Origin: an uncultured Prevotella sp.
GTDB taxonomy: Bacteria; Bacteroidota; Bacteroidia; Bacteroidales; Bacteroidaceae
Direction of reading: 5' to 3'
DNA: 64,000 bases
NCBI GenBank assembly: GCA_946415755.1
Contig: CAMKTS010000001.1
Location: forward strand, 141,293 to 205,292
Below, in pieces: positions 35,637-44,705 of this stretch. Within the stretch, counting starts at the first letter, position 1. Each line of letters starts with the position of its first letter. Both the position numbers and the translations under genes were made by a program. Under the pieces are notes generated by a model, which searched no databases, was not told where the DNA came from, and saw nothing but the letters and a program-made list of their open reading frames with translations.

Positions 35637-36203
35637 ATGGCATCGCTCACCGACATCTCCCTCGTGGCACAGGTAGCTGTATCTGGCAACCGACAGGCTT
35701 TCGACCAGTTGGTGCGCAAGTACCAGTCGCCTGTGCGCCGGTTCTTTCTGAGCCAGACACTGGGAGACAGTCAGTTGAGCGACGACCTGGCGCAGGACAC
35801 GTTCATCAAGGCCTATACCAGCATCGCCTCGTTCAGGGGGCTGGCATCGTTTCAGACGTGGCTGATGCGTATCGCCTATAACGTCTATTACGACTATTGT
35901 CGGAAAATGAGTAATGAGAAATTAGTAATGAGAGATGTAAATGAAAAAATGATAAATGGCAGCGCAGCCCATTCCTCATTGCTCACTTCTCATTCCTCAT
36001 TAAAGATAGACCTCTACTCAGCCCTGGCACTGCTGAAGCCTGAGGAGCGCACGTGTATTACCCTGCAGCTCATCGACGGCTACGACATCGTCGCTATTGC
36101 GAAGATTACGCAGATGAAGGAGGGCACCGTGAAGTCGCACCTCTCCAGGGGTAAGGAGAAAATGGCTAATTATTTAAGGGAAAATGGATATGAAGGAAGA
36201 TAA
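35637..36203 (+). CDS. ECF-type RNA polymerase sigma factor
   Basis: The ATG at 35637 (MASLTDISLVAQVAVSGNRQAF) is chosen because anything upstream is the pspC sequence in another frame. Region 2: FDQLVRKYQSPVRRFFLSQ, DLAQDTFIKAYTSIASFRG, FQTWLMRIAYNVYYDYCRK. Region 4: LLKPEERTCITLQLIDGYDIVAIAKITQMKEGTVKSHLSRGKEKM (DNA-binding helix). The linker between them (about residues 90-122) is filled by two opposed 7-bp arrays (MSNEKLVMRDVNEKM and HSSLLTSHSSLK). Overlaps its putative anti-sigma gene by 20 bases. Confidence 0.92.
   Translation: MASLTDISLVAQVAVSGNRQAFDQLVRKYQSPVRRFFLSQTLGDSQLSDDLAQDTFIKAYTSIASFRGLASFQTWLMRIAYNVYYDYCRKMSNEKLVMRDVNEKMINGSAAHSSLLTSHSSLKIDLYSALALLKPEERTCITLQLIDGYDIVAIAKITQMKEGTVKSHLSRGKEKMANYLRENGYEGR
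35904..36003. repeat. Opposed 7-bp arrays in the sigma-factor linker
   Basis: AATGAGT/AATGAGA-type units at about 35904-35957 and ATTCCTC/ACTTCTC-type units at 35970-36003, which are approximate reverse complements of the first set. Both are in frame. Confidence 0.85.
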
Positions 36204-36552
36204 TGACCGCTTGTTACAGCAGTTCTTCAACGAGACTGCCCCACAACAGATTGCCGACGACGGCTTTACGGAGCAGGTGATGCAGCAGGTGGCATCTGCC
36301 GGCATCGAACGACCAGCATTCAGCGTACAGCGACTCTCGCGACTGTGGACGCTCTTCTGCCTGATAGCGTTCGGCGTGTGGTTTATGGCCTTCGACGGTG
36401 CCGGACAGCTGGCCATCCGTTTGGAGGTGATGCTGCGCACACTGGCCGTCCAGTCGTTCAGCATCAATCTGGCGATGATGGCTGCCGTGCTCTTCGGCCT
36501 GCTCTTCGTAGGGGCAGGAGAAGTTATCGCTTCAGAGACAAGCCGTAGGTAG
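36184..36552 (+). CDS. Putative anti-sigma membrane protein
   Basis: 122 residues; cytoplasmic N-terminus of about 55 residues (QQFFNETAPQQIADDGFTEQVMQQV, a style seen in Bacteroidetes anti-sigma-like proteins), then two TM helices (LWTLFCLIAFGVWFMAFDG; INLAMMAAVLFGLLFVGAGEVI). The 20-base overlap with the ECF sigma gene implies coupled translation, which supports the anti-sigma assignment; no conserved zinc motif is seen. Converges with porE and overlaps its end by 29 bases. Confidence 0.65.
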   Translation: MDMKEDNDRLLQQFFNETAPQQIADDGFTEQVMQQVASAGIERPAFSVQRLSRLWTLFCLIAFGVWFMAFDGAGQLAIRLEVMLRTLAVQSFSINLAMMAAVLFGLLFVGAGEVIASETSRR

Positions 36553-38602
36553 TGCGCAGCACGATAAACTCCGTGCGGCGGTTCAGCTGGTTGCACAGCT
36601 CCTGCTCGTCGTCCTTGAGAGTTTTGATAAACTCTTCGGTCAAGACATCGTTCTCTTTGAGGAAGGGATATTTCTCCGTGAGTTTCTTGCGGATTTTCTT
36701 CGGTTTCTCCTTGCCATAGCCTGTGGGAGTGAGGCGGTCGGCGGCGATGCCGTGCTCTACGAGGTAGGCCACCACGGCCTCGGCGCGACGCTGTGCCAGT
36801 CGCTTGTTGTATTCTGCCGGACCTTTGTAGTCGCAGTGGGCCGACAGCTCAATCGCTACGTTTGGGTTCTCCTGCAGCAGCGTCACCAGCTTATCCAGGG
36901 CCTCGGTAGACTCCGGGCGCAGCGTGGCCTTGTCGAAGTCATAGAAGATGTTGTCGATCATCACAGGAGCCGTGATGCTGGCCAGCGGGAACTGCAGCAC
37001 ATACTCCTCCGACTTGCTGACAGAATCCACACGCAGCTGTTCCTGGTGGTTGAGGAATCCCTTGCAGGTGCCAAGGAAGACGTAGTCGACACCGGGTTTG
37101 ATTTCCTGCGTGAACGAGCCATCGCCCTTCACACTCAGTTTCAGGTTGGTGCCGTCGTTGCCCACCATATATACAACCGCCTGCGGCAGTTCATAGCCTT
37201 CCTGCTCATACACCCATCCCTTGACGGTCTGTATGACTTCCGGGTTGTAGAACGAGAAGATATGGTCCCAGCCCTTGCCGTCGCCACGGTTGCTGGAGAA
37301 GTAGCCCTGGTTCTTCATCCCCTCGAAGGTCATGCCGAAGTCGTCGCCCTGTGAGTTGAGCGGATAGCCGGGGTGTTCTATCGCATAGGTGTTATAAGGC
37401 AATGTACTCTTTTTACTGCCTTCAGCCGTGCTGTCGGCACTTGCCAGATTGTCTTCGTCATTCAGGATGGATTGCACATTGCTGATGGGTCTGGCGATAT
37501 AGATGTCGAGGCCGCCCAGTCCCTCATGGCCATTGCTGGAGAAGTAGAGGTCGCCGTTGGGACGGAACGTGGGAAACATCTCGTCGCCGGGCGTGTTGAC
37601 GGGCGTGCCCAGGTTCTCCACACCACCTAAGCCACTGGTGGTCAGCCGGATGCGCCAGATATCGTAGCCGCCCAATCCTCCCGGCATGTTGCTGGTGAAG
37701 TAGAGCCACTGGCCGTCGGGCGAGACGGCAGGATGGGCGTATGCCGACAGCGTGTCGCGCGTCAGCTTCACTTCTTCTGTCTTGCTCCATGCTGCATCGC
37801 TGCGGCTGGAGGTGACGATGGTGGCATAGCGGGGGTATTCGGGGTCGGTCTTACACTGGGTGAGGTACATCGTGCGCCCGTCGGGCGTAAAGCAGCAGGC
37901 TCCCTCGTCAAAGTCGGAGTTCAGCTCGGTATCAATCGCCTCCGGTCGCTGCCACTTGCCCTTGTCGTCTTTCTGTGAGAAGAAGATGTCGCCGTTCTTG
38001 GTTCCCGTAATGCCGCTATACTCGTCGCCCTTTGCCTGATTGCGCGTCGAGGTAAAGAAGAGCATGTCGTTCTCCGTGCCCGACAGCATTGGCGAATAGT
38101 CGGCGCGCCGTGAGTTGAAGAAGTTCTCACGCTTTACGGTATAGGCCGAACCCTCTGCCTTCCACTGTGGTGCCTTCTCTGCCGAGCGCAGCCCTGTCCG
38201 TGCCAGCAAAGCCGCCGGGCCGTCATTTCCCTCATCCAGGAATGTCTGGAAGGCCTTGGTGGCCTCCTTGTACTGTCCGTTTTTCATCAGCTGCTGTCCC
38301 AGATAGAGGTAGGTCAGCGAGTCGGTCTGCTTATAGCGCACGGCATTGTTATAAGAGGCGATGGCTTTCTGCGTGTAGTTGATGCGCCGGTAGCATTCCG
38401 CCATCTTCAGTGCCCGCTTGCCGCGCAGTTCACGCTCCTTGGCAGGAGTCTGCGAGTAGGCCTTTCGATACTGGGCTGCCGCATCGAAGTATTCGCCCAG
38501 CGCATAGAACTTGTCGCCCTTCTTCATGGCCTGTTCTGCGCCACAGCCCGTGAGGAGCACAGCAACGGCTAATAACACTATGAGGTGTATTTTCTTCTGC
38601 AT
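36524..38602 (-). CDS. porE: PorE-like lipoprotein: TPR, beta-propeller, regulatory and OmpA-like domains
   Basis: Lipoprotein signal MQKKIHLIVLLAVAVLLTGC. Domains in order: TPR repeats about residues 22-140 (YFDAAAQYRKAYSQ, KAIASYNNAVRY, YKEATKAFQTF); WD40-like propeller with PD40 motifs about 160-440 (YSPMLSGTENDMLFFTS, AHPAVSPDGQWLYFTSNM, MFPTFRPNGDLYFSSNG); a carboxypeptidase-regulatory-like domain about 450-530; OmpA-family peptidoglycan-binding domain about 545-690 (FYDFDKATLRPES, IELSAHCDYKG, NKRLAQRRAEAVVAYLV). This order is that of T9SS protein PorE. It probably tethers the outer-membrane secretion complex to the cell wall. Confidence 0.87.
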   Translation of the reverse strand: MQKKIHLIVLLAVAVLLTGCGAEQAMKKGDKFYALGEYFDAAAQYRKAYSQTPAKERELRGKRALKMAECYRRINYTQKAIASYNNAVRYKQTDSLTYLYLGQQLMKNGQYKEATKAFQTFLDEGNDGPAALLARTGLRSAEKAPQWKAEGSAYTVKRENFFNSRRADYSPMLSGTENDMLFFTSTRNQAKGDEYSGITGTKNGDIFFSQKDDKGKWQRPEAIDTELNSDFDEGACCFTPDGRTMYLTQCKTDPEYPRYATIVTSSRSDAAWSKTEEVKLTRDTLSAYAHPAVSPDGQWLYFTSNMPGGLGGYDIWRIRLTTSGLGGVENLGTPVNTPGDEMFPTFRPNGDLYFSSNGHEGLGGLDIYIARPISNVQSILNDEDNLASADSTAEGSKKSTLPYNTYAIEHPGYPLNSQGDDFGMTFEGMKNQGYFSSNRGDGKGWDHIFSFYNPEVIQTVKGWVYEQEGYELPQAVVYMVGNDGTNLKLSVKGDGSFTQEIKPGVDYVFLGTCKGFLNHQEQLRVDSVSKSEEYVLQFPLASITAPVMIDNIFYDFDKATLRPESTEALDKLVTLLQENPNVAIELSAHCDYKGPAEYNKRLAQRRAEAVVAYLVEHGIAADRLTPTGYGKEKPKKIRKKLTEKYPFLKENDVLTEEFIKTLKDDEQELCNQLNRRTEFIVLRTTYGLSLKR

Positions 38603-38639
38603 ACCTTATTTATAACGCAAGTGCAGGGGTTTTATTGCT

Positions 38640-40574
38640 TTAAGATGCTTTCTTGTTGGCCTTGTCCTTCTTCGGCTTGTCGCTGTCGGCAACGACGGTG
38701 ATGCGGCGGTTGGTGGGGTCGGTCATCACGTCGTGGATGATATCGGCAACCTGCTGCTTCAGCTCGTTGATGAATTGCAGGGCATCGTACTGCTGGTGCT
38801 CGATGTCGCGCAGCTTCTTTTCCCAGATGCCGGTGAGTTCACAGCTCTTGAGCAGGTCTTCGCGGATAAGGTCGATCAGCTCGATGCCAGTGGGGGTGGC
38901 CACCAGTCGCTTGCGCTCGCGACGGATATAGTGGCGCTTGAAGAGGGTCTCGATGATAGAGGCGCGTGAGGATGGGCGGCCGATGCCGTTTTCCTTCATG
39001 GCGGCACGCAGCGTCTCGTCTTCCACAAACTTGCCTGCCGTTTCCATCGCCCTGAGCAGGGAGGCTTCATTATAATAAGGCGGCGGCGTGGTCATCTTTT
39101 CCGTGAGGGTAGGAGTGTGCTCGCCCGTTTCGCCCTTGACGAAGGTGGGCAGCGTGCGCTCTTCTTCGGTGGCTTTTTCCGGGTTTTCCGGATTGTCCGG
39201 ATTTTCTGGGTTTTCCGAATTTTCTGGATTGTCTGGGGCTTTGGCCCTGACTATGCGCCACCCTTGGTCAAGAATCTCCTTGCCGGTTGCTTTGAATTCG
39301 ATGGTCCCTCCGGAATCTCCAGAATTTCCGGAAGAGACCTCTCCCAATACGGTGGTGGTAGAGAACTTGCAGTCGGGCAGGAAAACTCCGATGAAGCGGC
39401 GTGCCACAAGGTCGAATACCTTCTGCTCGGCATCGCTCAGCCCTTGGGGAATGACTCCCGTGGGGATGATGGCATGGTGGTCGGTTACCTTCGATGTGTC
39501 GAAGACACGCTTGCTCTTCTTCAGCGCCTTACCGCCGATGGGCTTGATCAGCTCGGCATAGACGGCCTTGCCATAGAACTTGGTCTGGTAGAGGCCGTTC
39601 ATGGTCTGTGGGCACTTGGGGTAGATGTCGTCAGAGAGATATTGTGTATCCACACGCGGATAGGTGGTAAACTTCTTTTCGTAGAGTGACTGGATGAGGT
39701 TGAGCGTCATCTCTGCCGAGAATCCGAATTTGCGGTTGCAGTCAACCTGTAGCGAAGTCAGGTCGTAGAGCTGTGGCGGCTGTTCCTTGCTCTCTTTCTT
39801 CTCTACTTTCGTCACGGTGAAGGGCTTACCCTCGATAAGTGCAAAGGCTTGTTCGCCTTCTTCCTTCAAGGTGAACTTTCCCTTGGTGGCCGTAAACGTC
39901 GTATCGCGGTAGACCGTTGCCAGCACCCAATAGGGCTCCGGCTTGAAATTGTCAATCTCTTTCTGGCGGTTGACGATGAGGGCGAGGGTAGGGGTCTGCA
40001 CACGACCGATGGAGAGCACCTGATGGTTCTGACCGTACTTCAGCGTATACAAGCGCGTACAGTTCATGCCTAACAGCCAGTCGCCGATGGCACGTGACAA
40101 CCCGGCCATATACAGCGGCTGGTAGTCCTGCTGGTCTTTCAGGTTCTGGAAACCCTCGCGGATGGCCTCGTCGGTCATCGACGAGATCCACAGGCGGCTG
40201 ACGGGACACTTGGCACCCGCCTTCTGCATCACCCAGCGCTGGATGAGCTCACCCTCCTGGCCTGCGTCGCCACAGTTGACGATGCGCTCAGCCTGTTGCA
40301 TCAGTTGTTCAATGATGGCAAACTGCTTCTTGATATGGTCCTGGTCAATGAGCTTGATGCCGAAACGGTCGGGAATCATGGGCAGCGACGAGAGGCTCCA
40401 TGCTTTCCACATCGGCGTGTAGTCGTGAGGCTCCTTCAGCGTACACAGGTGACCGAACGTCCACGTCACCTGGAAACCATTACCCTCCATATAGCCGTCG
40501 CGCGAACTCGTTGCCCCGATGATGCGGGCGATATCCCTTGCCACACTCGGCTTCTCTGCGATACATACTATCAT
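38640..40574 (-). CDS. topB: DNA topoisomerase III
   Basis: The ATG at 40574 (MIVCIAEKPSVARDIARIIG) is the family start, 20 bases after a -7 element. TOPRIM motifs VCIAEKPSVA and CGDAGQEGELI, active-site Tyr in FTTYPRVDTQYLSDD, VTDHHAIIPTG, ENGIGRPSSRASIIETL. It relaxes and decatenates DNA through a 5'-phosphotyrosine link. Two low-complexity in-frame insertions: SSGNSGDSGGT and DNPENSENPENPDNPENPE (residues about 413-422 and 447-464), both from 9-bp tandem arrays in loops before EERTLPTFVKGE. The Lys-rich tail (KPKKDKANKKAS) is usual. Confidence 0.95.
   Translation of the reverse strand: MIVCIAEKPSVARDIARIIGATSSRDGYMEGNGFQVTWTFGHLCTLKEPHDYTPMWKAWSLSSLPMIPDRFGIKLIDQDHIKKQFAIIEQLMQQAERIVNCGDAGQEGELIQRWVMQKAGAKCPVSRLWISSMTDEAIREGFQNLKDQQDYQPLYMAGLSRAIGDWLLGMNCTRLYTLKYGQNHQVLSIGRVQTPTLALIVNRQKEIDNFKPEPYWVLATVYRDTTFTATKGKFTLKEEGEQAFALIEGKPFTVTKVEKKESKEQPPQLYDLTSLQVDCNRKFGFSAEMTLNLIQSLYEKKFTTYPRVDTQYLSDDIYPKCPQTMNGLYQTKFYGKAVYAELIKPIGGKALKKSKRVFDTSKVTDHHAIIPTGVIPQGLSDAEQKVFDLVARRFIGVFLPDCKFSTTTVLGEVSSGNSGDSGGTIEFKATGKEILDQGWRIVRAKAPDNPENSENPENPDNPENPEKATEEERTLPTFVKGETGEHTPTLTEKMTTPPPYYNEASLLRAMETAGKFVEDETLRAAMKENGIGRPSSRASIIETLFKRHYIRRERKRLVATPTGIELIDLIREDLLKSCELTGIWEKKLRDIEHQQYDALQFINELKQQVADIIHDVMTDPTNRRITVVADSDKPKKDKANKKAS
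39181..39234. repeat. 9-bp tandem array (GGATTTTCC-like) in topB
   Basis: Six 9-bp units such as GGGTTTTCC, GGATTGTCC, GGATTTTCT, encoding NPE/NPD triplets on the minus strand. Confidence 0.92.
39309..39335. repeat. Short 9-bp array (TCCGGAATC-like) in topB
   Basis: TCCGGAATC, TCCAGAATT, TCCGGAAGA; in frame, encoding part of SSGNSGDSGGT. Related to the larger array about 75 bases away. Confidence 0.75.
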
Positions 40575-40593
40575 ATAGTCGGTTTTGAGGATG

Positions 40594-40625
40594 CAAAGGT
40601 ACGAATAAGCGAGCAAAAATGCAAA
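40594..40625 (-). promoter_or_regulatory. topB promoter (TTTG-N20-TACCTTTG)
   Basis: On the minus strand, TTTG (40622-40625) and TACCTTTG (40594-40601) with a 20-base spacer; ATG 20 bases downstream. The opposite-strand fkp promoter starts just next to it, so the two -33 boxes are back to back. Confidence 0.8.
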
Positions 40626-40629
40626 TTTA

Positions 40630-40660
40630 TTTGCAAATTAAAAAATATTTCGTACCTTTG
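40630..40660 (+). promoter_or_regulatory. fkp promoter (TTTG-N19-TACCTTTG)
   Basis: TTTG 40630-40633 and TACCTTTG 40653-40660, spacer 19, an exact match to the Bacteroidetes housekeeping pattern; 36 bases before the ATG at 40697. Confidence 0.85.
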
Positions 40661-40696
40661 CAGACGATGAACATAGAACAACGAAAATAGAAGATC

Positions 40697-43339
40697 ATGA
40701 AGAAGCTGCTATCGTTGCCCCCCAACCTTGTAGGGTGCTTTCACGACATCACGGGACTGTCGCGCGAAGAGTTTTTCTGTACCAACGACCCCATCGGGCA
40801 TAAATTAGGATCGGGAGGAGGCACCACATGGCTGCTGCAACAAGCCAAAGAATGGCTGAACGGTGAGCGGTGTATCATCCTGCATGCCGGTGGGCAGAGC
40901 CGCCGGTTGCCGGCGTATGCCCCCAGCGGCAAGATTCTGACCCCCATCCCCGTATTCCGCTGGGAGCGTGGCCAGCGACTGTCGCAGACACTGCTTGACC
41001 TGCAGTTGCCGCTCTACGAACGTATCATGAAGGAAGCCCCCAGCCGACTGACCACCATGATTGTGAGTGGCGATGTCTATATCCGGGCTGCCGAGCGCAT
41101 CGGTCAGATTCCCGATGCCGACGTGGTATGCTTCGGTCTGTGGCTCGATGCCTCGATAGCAAAGAATCATGGTGTCTTCGTCAGCGACCGCCGTACACCC
41201 CATGTGCTGAAGATGATGCTGCAGAAGCCGTCGACGGAAAGGTTGTCGGAGCTGCTGAAGGACCATTTCTACCTGACCGACATCGGTATCTGGATGCTCT
41301 CCGACCGTGCTGTCAGGCTGCTGATGAAACGCAGCGAGGGGGAGTATGACCTTTATTCTGAATTCGGCTGTACGCTGGGCACCCATCCTACCATCGACGA
41401 TGCCGAACTGCATGAGTTGTCGGTGGCTATCGTACCACTGCCGGGCGGTGAGTTCTACCACTTCGGCACTTCCCGTGAGATGATTTCCTCGACGATGGCC
41501 ATACAAAACCGTGTACATGACCAGCGCGACATCATGCACAACGACCGCAAGCCACATCCCAGCATCTTTACTCAGAATGCGGTGACATGCTGTCGGTTTA
41601 CTGAGCAGAACACCAATGTGTGGATTGAGAACAGCTATGTCGGTGAGCATTGGACGCTGACACACGACAACATTGTAACTGGTGTACCCGAAAACGACTG
41701 GCACGTAGAGCTAGCTCCCGGACAGTGCATCGACATCATCCCCATCGGTGAACAGCAATACTGTGTTCGCCAATACCATATAGATGACCGCTTCGCAGGT
41801 GCCGAGCAGCAGCGCAAACAGTTTCCTGTCGTTGACAGCATGGCAGCAATCGGAGACATTATCCTAAACAACCAAGCTGATGGCACAACAGAAAACCGCC
41901 AGCTCCTCAGTGCCGAAGACATCTCCAACGTGGCCAATCTCCGACGGTTGGTAGCACAGCGTCGGCGCTATCGTTCCCAGAACTGGAGTACACTGGCCAA
42001 AAACTGGCAGCATAGCGTGTTCTACCAGTTAGACTTAGACGATGCCGCACGGGAGTTTAAGGAGATGCAGATACCCCTGCCGTCTCCCATCGAGTCGTCT
42101 GCCCCACTGATGACGCGCATTCACGATGCGATGTTCCGTGGCGACAGCAACCAGGCTTTTGCCCTGCTGCGAGAGGGACTGACAGAACATTCACTGGCTG
42201 AGAAACAGACTCCACAGTTGTCGGTCTATCCCGACCAGATTGTATGGGGACGCTCGCCGGTACGCATCGACCTGGCCGGTGGATGGACGGATACGCCACC
42301 CTACTGTCTGATGGAGGGCGGCAGTGTGGTGAACATCGCCATTGAACTGAACGGACAGCCGCCCTTGCAGGCATACGTCAAGCCCTGCAAAGAACCACAT
42401 ATCGTGCTGCGTAGCATCGACCTCGGAGCCATCGAGTTGGTGGAGACCTACGAACAGCTGGGCGACTACAACAAAGTGGGTTCCCCCTTCTCCATTCCCA
42501 AGGCAGCACTGGCACTTGCCGGTTTCATGCCGGCATTCTCCCAGCAGTCCTACCCCTCGTTGCGGGCACAACTGGAGGCTTTCGGCAGTGGCATCGAACT
42601 GACGCTGCTTTCGGCAGTTCCCGCAGGTAGCGGACTGGGCACCAGTTCCATCCTGGCATCTACGGTGCTGGGAGCCGTCAGCGATTTCTGCGCCCTGGCG
42701 TGGGACAAGAACGAGATAGGCAAGCGTACCCTTGTGTTGGAACAGCTGCTCACCACTGGTGGCGGCTGGCAGGATCAGTTTGGGGGCGTGCTGGCCGGTG
42801 TGAAGCTGCTGGATACCCAGCGAGGCTTTGAACAGACACCCGTGGTGCGCTGGCTGCCCGATGACATCTATACCCGTCCGGAGTATGCACCGTGTCACCT
42901 GCTGTACTATACGGGCATCACCCGTACTGCCAAGAAGATCCTGGCGGAAATCGTGCGTCGCATGTTCCTCAACCACCACGACGAGATACACCAGCTGCGT
43001 GCCATGAAAGCCCATGCCCAGGATATGTATGAGGCCATCCAGCGACAGGACTTCCAGACGTCAGGCCGACTGATTGGCAAGACGTGGGAACAGAACCAGC
43101 TGATAGACAGTGGAACGAATCCGGAAGGCGTGCAGCGCATCACCCGTCTGATTGATGACTATGCCCTGGGATACAAACTGCCGGGGGCTGGTGGGGGAGG
43201 CTACCTCTATATCGTGGCCAAAGATCCTGATGCAGCCGCACGTATCAGGCAAGTCCTGTCGGCATCACCGACGAATGCCAATGCCCGTTTTGTAGACATG
43301 ACGCTCTCGAAGACCGGACTGCAGGTGAGCCGCAGTTGA
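40697..43339 (+). CDS. fkp: Bifunctional L-fucokinase / GDP-L-fucose pyrophosphorylase
   Basis: 880 residues, near the 949 of the Bacteroides fragilis enzyme. N-terminal pyrophosphorylase: LHAGGQSRRLPAYAPSGKILTPIPV (nucleotide loop) near residue 62, FGLWLDASIAKNHGVF, FYLTDIGIWMLS. C-terminal GHMP kinase: PVRIDLAGGWTDTPPYC near residue 518, LLSAVPAGSGLGTSSILAST near 635, GGGWQDQFGG, LPGAGGGGYLYI. It phosphorylates fucose and makes GDP-fucose for fucosylated capsule and glycoproteins. Cytoplasmic. Confidence 0.97.
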   Translation: MKKLLSLPPNLVGCFHDITGLSREEFFCTNDPIGHKLGSGGGTTWLLQQAKEWLNGERCIILHAGGQSRRLPAYAPSGKILTPIPVFRWERGQRLSQTLLDLQLPLYERIMKEAPSRLTTMIVSGDVYIRAAERIGQIPDADVVCFGLWLDASIAKNHGVFVSDRRTPHVLKMMLQKPSTERLSELLKDHFYLTDIGIWMLSDRAVRLLMKRSEGEYDLYSEFGCTLGTHPTIDDAELHELSVAIVPLPGGEFYHFGTSREMISSTMAIQNRVHDQRDIMHNDRKPHPSIFTQNAVTCCRFTEQNTNVWIENSYVGEHWTLTHDNIVTGVPENDWHVELAPGQCIDIIPIGEQQYCVRQYHIDDRFAGAEQQRKQFPVVDSMAAIGDIILNNQADGTTENRQLLSAEDISNVANLRRLVAQRRRYRSQNWSTLAKNWQHSVFYQLDLDDAAREFKEMQIPLPSPIESSAPLMTRIHDAMFRGDSNQAFALLREGLTEHSLAEKQTPQLSVYPDQIVWGRSPVRIDLAGGWTDTPPYCLMEGGSVVNIAIELNGQPPLQAYVKPCKEPHIVLRSIDLGAIELVETYEQLGDYNKVGSPFSIPKAALALAGFMPAFSQQSYPSLRAQLEAFGSGIELTLLSAVPAGSGLGTSSILASTVLGAVSDFCALAWDKNEIGKRTLVLEQLLTTGGGWQDQFGGVLAGVKLLDTQRGFEQTPVVRWLPDDIYTRPEYAPCHLLYYTGITRTAKKILAEIVRRMFLNHHDEIHQLRAMKAHAQDMYEAIQRQDFQTSGRLIGKTWEQNQLIDSGTNPEGVQRITRLIDDYALGYKLPGAGGGGYLYIVAKDPDAAARIRQVLSASPTNANARFVDMTLSKTGLQVSRS

Positions 43340-43357
43340 GTAAAAGGTGCCTGAAAG

Positions 43358-43389
43358 TTTGGCAGTTTGAATTATTATGCGTATCTTTG
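43358..43389 (+). promoter_or_regulatory. Promoter of the CHASE2-caspase operon (TTTG-N20-TATCTTTG)
   Basis: TTTG 43358-43361 and TATCTTTG 43382-43389, spacer 20; ATG at 43416 is 26 bases further on. Confidence 0.8.
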
Positions 43390-43415
43390 CCGCGGGATAC
43401 GGAAAATAACGTCAG

Positions 43416-44678
43416 ATGGAGAACAATAACGAACAGAAACCTCAAACTAAACGCAAGATTCACTTCCTGCACTGGGACCATGTCGGAGTGAGCCTGATGG
43501 CAGCACTGGTGGCAGCCGTCCTGGGGTTGGTGTCGCTGAATCTCTCCATGTTCAACCCCGTACAGCGTGCCTTCGAGGATTTCTCCATGACCGACGTGTA
43601 CTATGAGATGCAGCGCGGTGGCGCTACGGAGCTGAACAACGACATCATTCTGGTAGATATGACGGAGCTGCGCGACCGTAGTGAGATAGGGCTGGCCATT
43701 CAGCAGATTGGTGAGTGCCAGCCACGTGTGCTGAGCGTCGACCTGCTGTTCCCAAAGGAGGGCGACGATGTGATGGCCAACGCTGCACTGGTCAGCGCCA
43801 TCGATGAGCTGCAGGTTCCGGTGGTGTTTTCCAGCAAGTTGGTTGACTACGATCCGAAGAGCGGTGCCTTCCAGCGGCGGATCACCTCGTTCTTCTCACA
43901 ATATGGCGACTACACATGGGCCTACGGCAACGTGCTGCAGCAGAAGGTGGGCGGTGTCATCCGACAGTACACCCTTTCACAACAGCTGGAAGACCAGCCA
44001 GTATGGTCGCTGGCCTATCAGACGGCCTGCCTCTACACTGGTGAGAAACCCCAGAAGCATGCGGTCAACGAGCGCCTTATCGTCTATGGCGATACGGACT
44101 TCCCCGTAGTCAATTGCAAGGATATAAAGGAACATGCGCGACTCTTGAAAGACAAGATTGTTGTCCTGGGAACGATCAGCGACGAGGAAGACAGCCATAT
44201 CACGCCCGTCGGTAAGATGGCTGGCATGAAAGTGCAGGCTTACTCCATGCTGTCGTATATCCAAAACCGCGACCTGCGCCAGATGAGCAATACGCAGAGT
44301 CTGCTGCTGGCCTTCCTGCTCTGTTACCTGTCGGCATGGATAGGCTATTGGATACCAAGGCTCTTCAAGCGCACAGGCGGCTATGTGCTCAGTATCTTCT
44401 ACTTCGTGCTGGCGGCAGCACTGGTATGGGTCTCGTTCCTCTGCTTCATCCACCAGAGCTACAACATCAGTCTGCTCTATCCGTTGCTGGGCATCGCCTT
44501 CGTCGAGAAGGGACGCTCCTATTATTCTGATTTGGTGAACCTGCTGCATCGCAAGTTCAAATGGAAACTGCTGAAGCACTCCCTCTATCTGGAGCAGGCT
44601 AAGGGCATCGATACCGACGACATCTTCCTGTTCAAGTTCTGGCGCAGACGGTGGAGCCGCAGGGCCTTTCAAAGATGA
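43416..44678 (+). CDS. CHASE2-domain membrane sensor protein
   Basis: One N-terminal TM helix (VGVSLMAALVAAVLGLVSLNLSMF), then a periplasmic CHASE2 domain of about 245 residues: FEDFSMTDVYYEM, DIILVDMTELRDRSEIG, QPRVLSVDLLFP, DKIVVLGTISDEEDSHITPVGKMAGMKVQAYSMLSYI. Three C-terminal TM helices follow (LLLAFLLCYLSAWIGYW; GGYVLSIFYFVLAAALVWV; ISLLYPLLGIAFV) and a short basic cytoplasmic tail. There is no kinase or cyclase output domain, so the signal must pass to another protein; the following caspase and FecR genes are the natural candidates. Confidence 0.88.
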   Translation: MENNNEQKPQTKRKIHFLHWDHVGVSLMAALVAAVLGLVSLNLSMFNPVQRAFEDFSMTDVYYEMQRGGATELNNDIILVDMTELRDRSEIGLAIQQIGECQPRVLSVDLLFPKEGDDVMANAALVSAIDELQVPVVFSSKLVDYDPKSGAFQRRITSFFSQYGDYTWAYGNVLQQKVGGVIRQYTLSQQLEDQPVWSLAYQTACLYTGEKPQKHAVNERLIVYGDTDFPVVNCKDIKEHARLLKDKIVVLGTISDEEDSHITPVGKMAGMKVQAYSMLSYIQNRDLRQMSNTQSLLLAFLLCYLSAWIGYWIPRLFKRTGGYVLSIFYFVLAAALVWVSFLCFIHQSYNISLLYPLLGIAFVEKGRSYYSDLVNLLHRKFKWKLLKHSLYLEQAKGIDTDDIFLFKFWRRRWSRRAFQR

Positions 44679-44705
44679 AAACCGCAAACTATATATCTGA
44701 CGATA

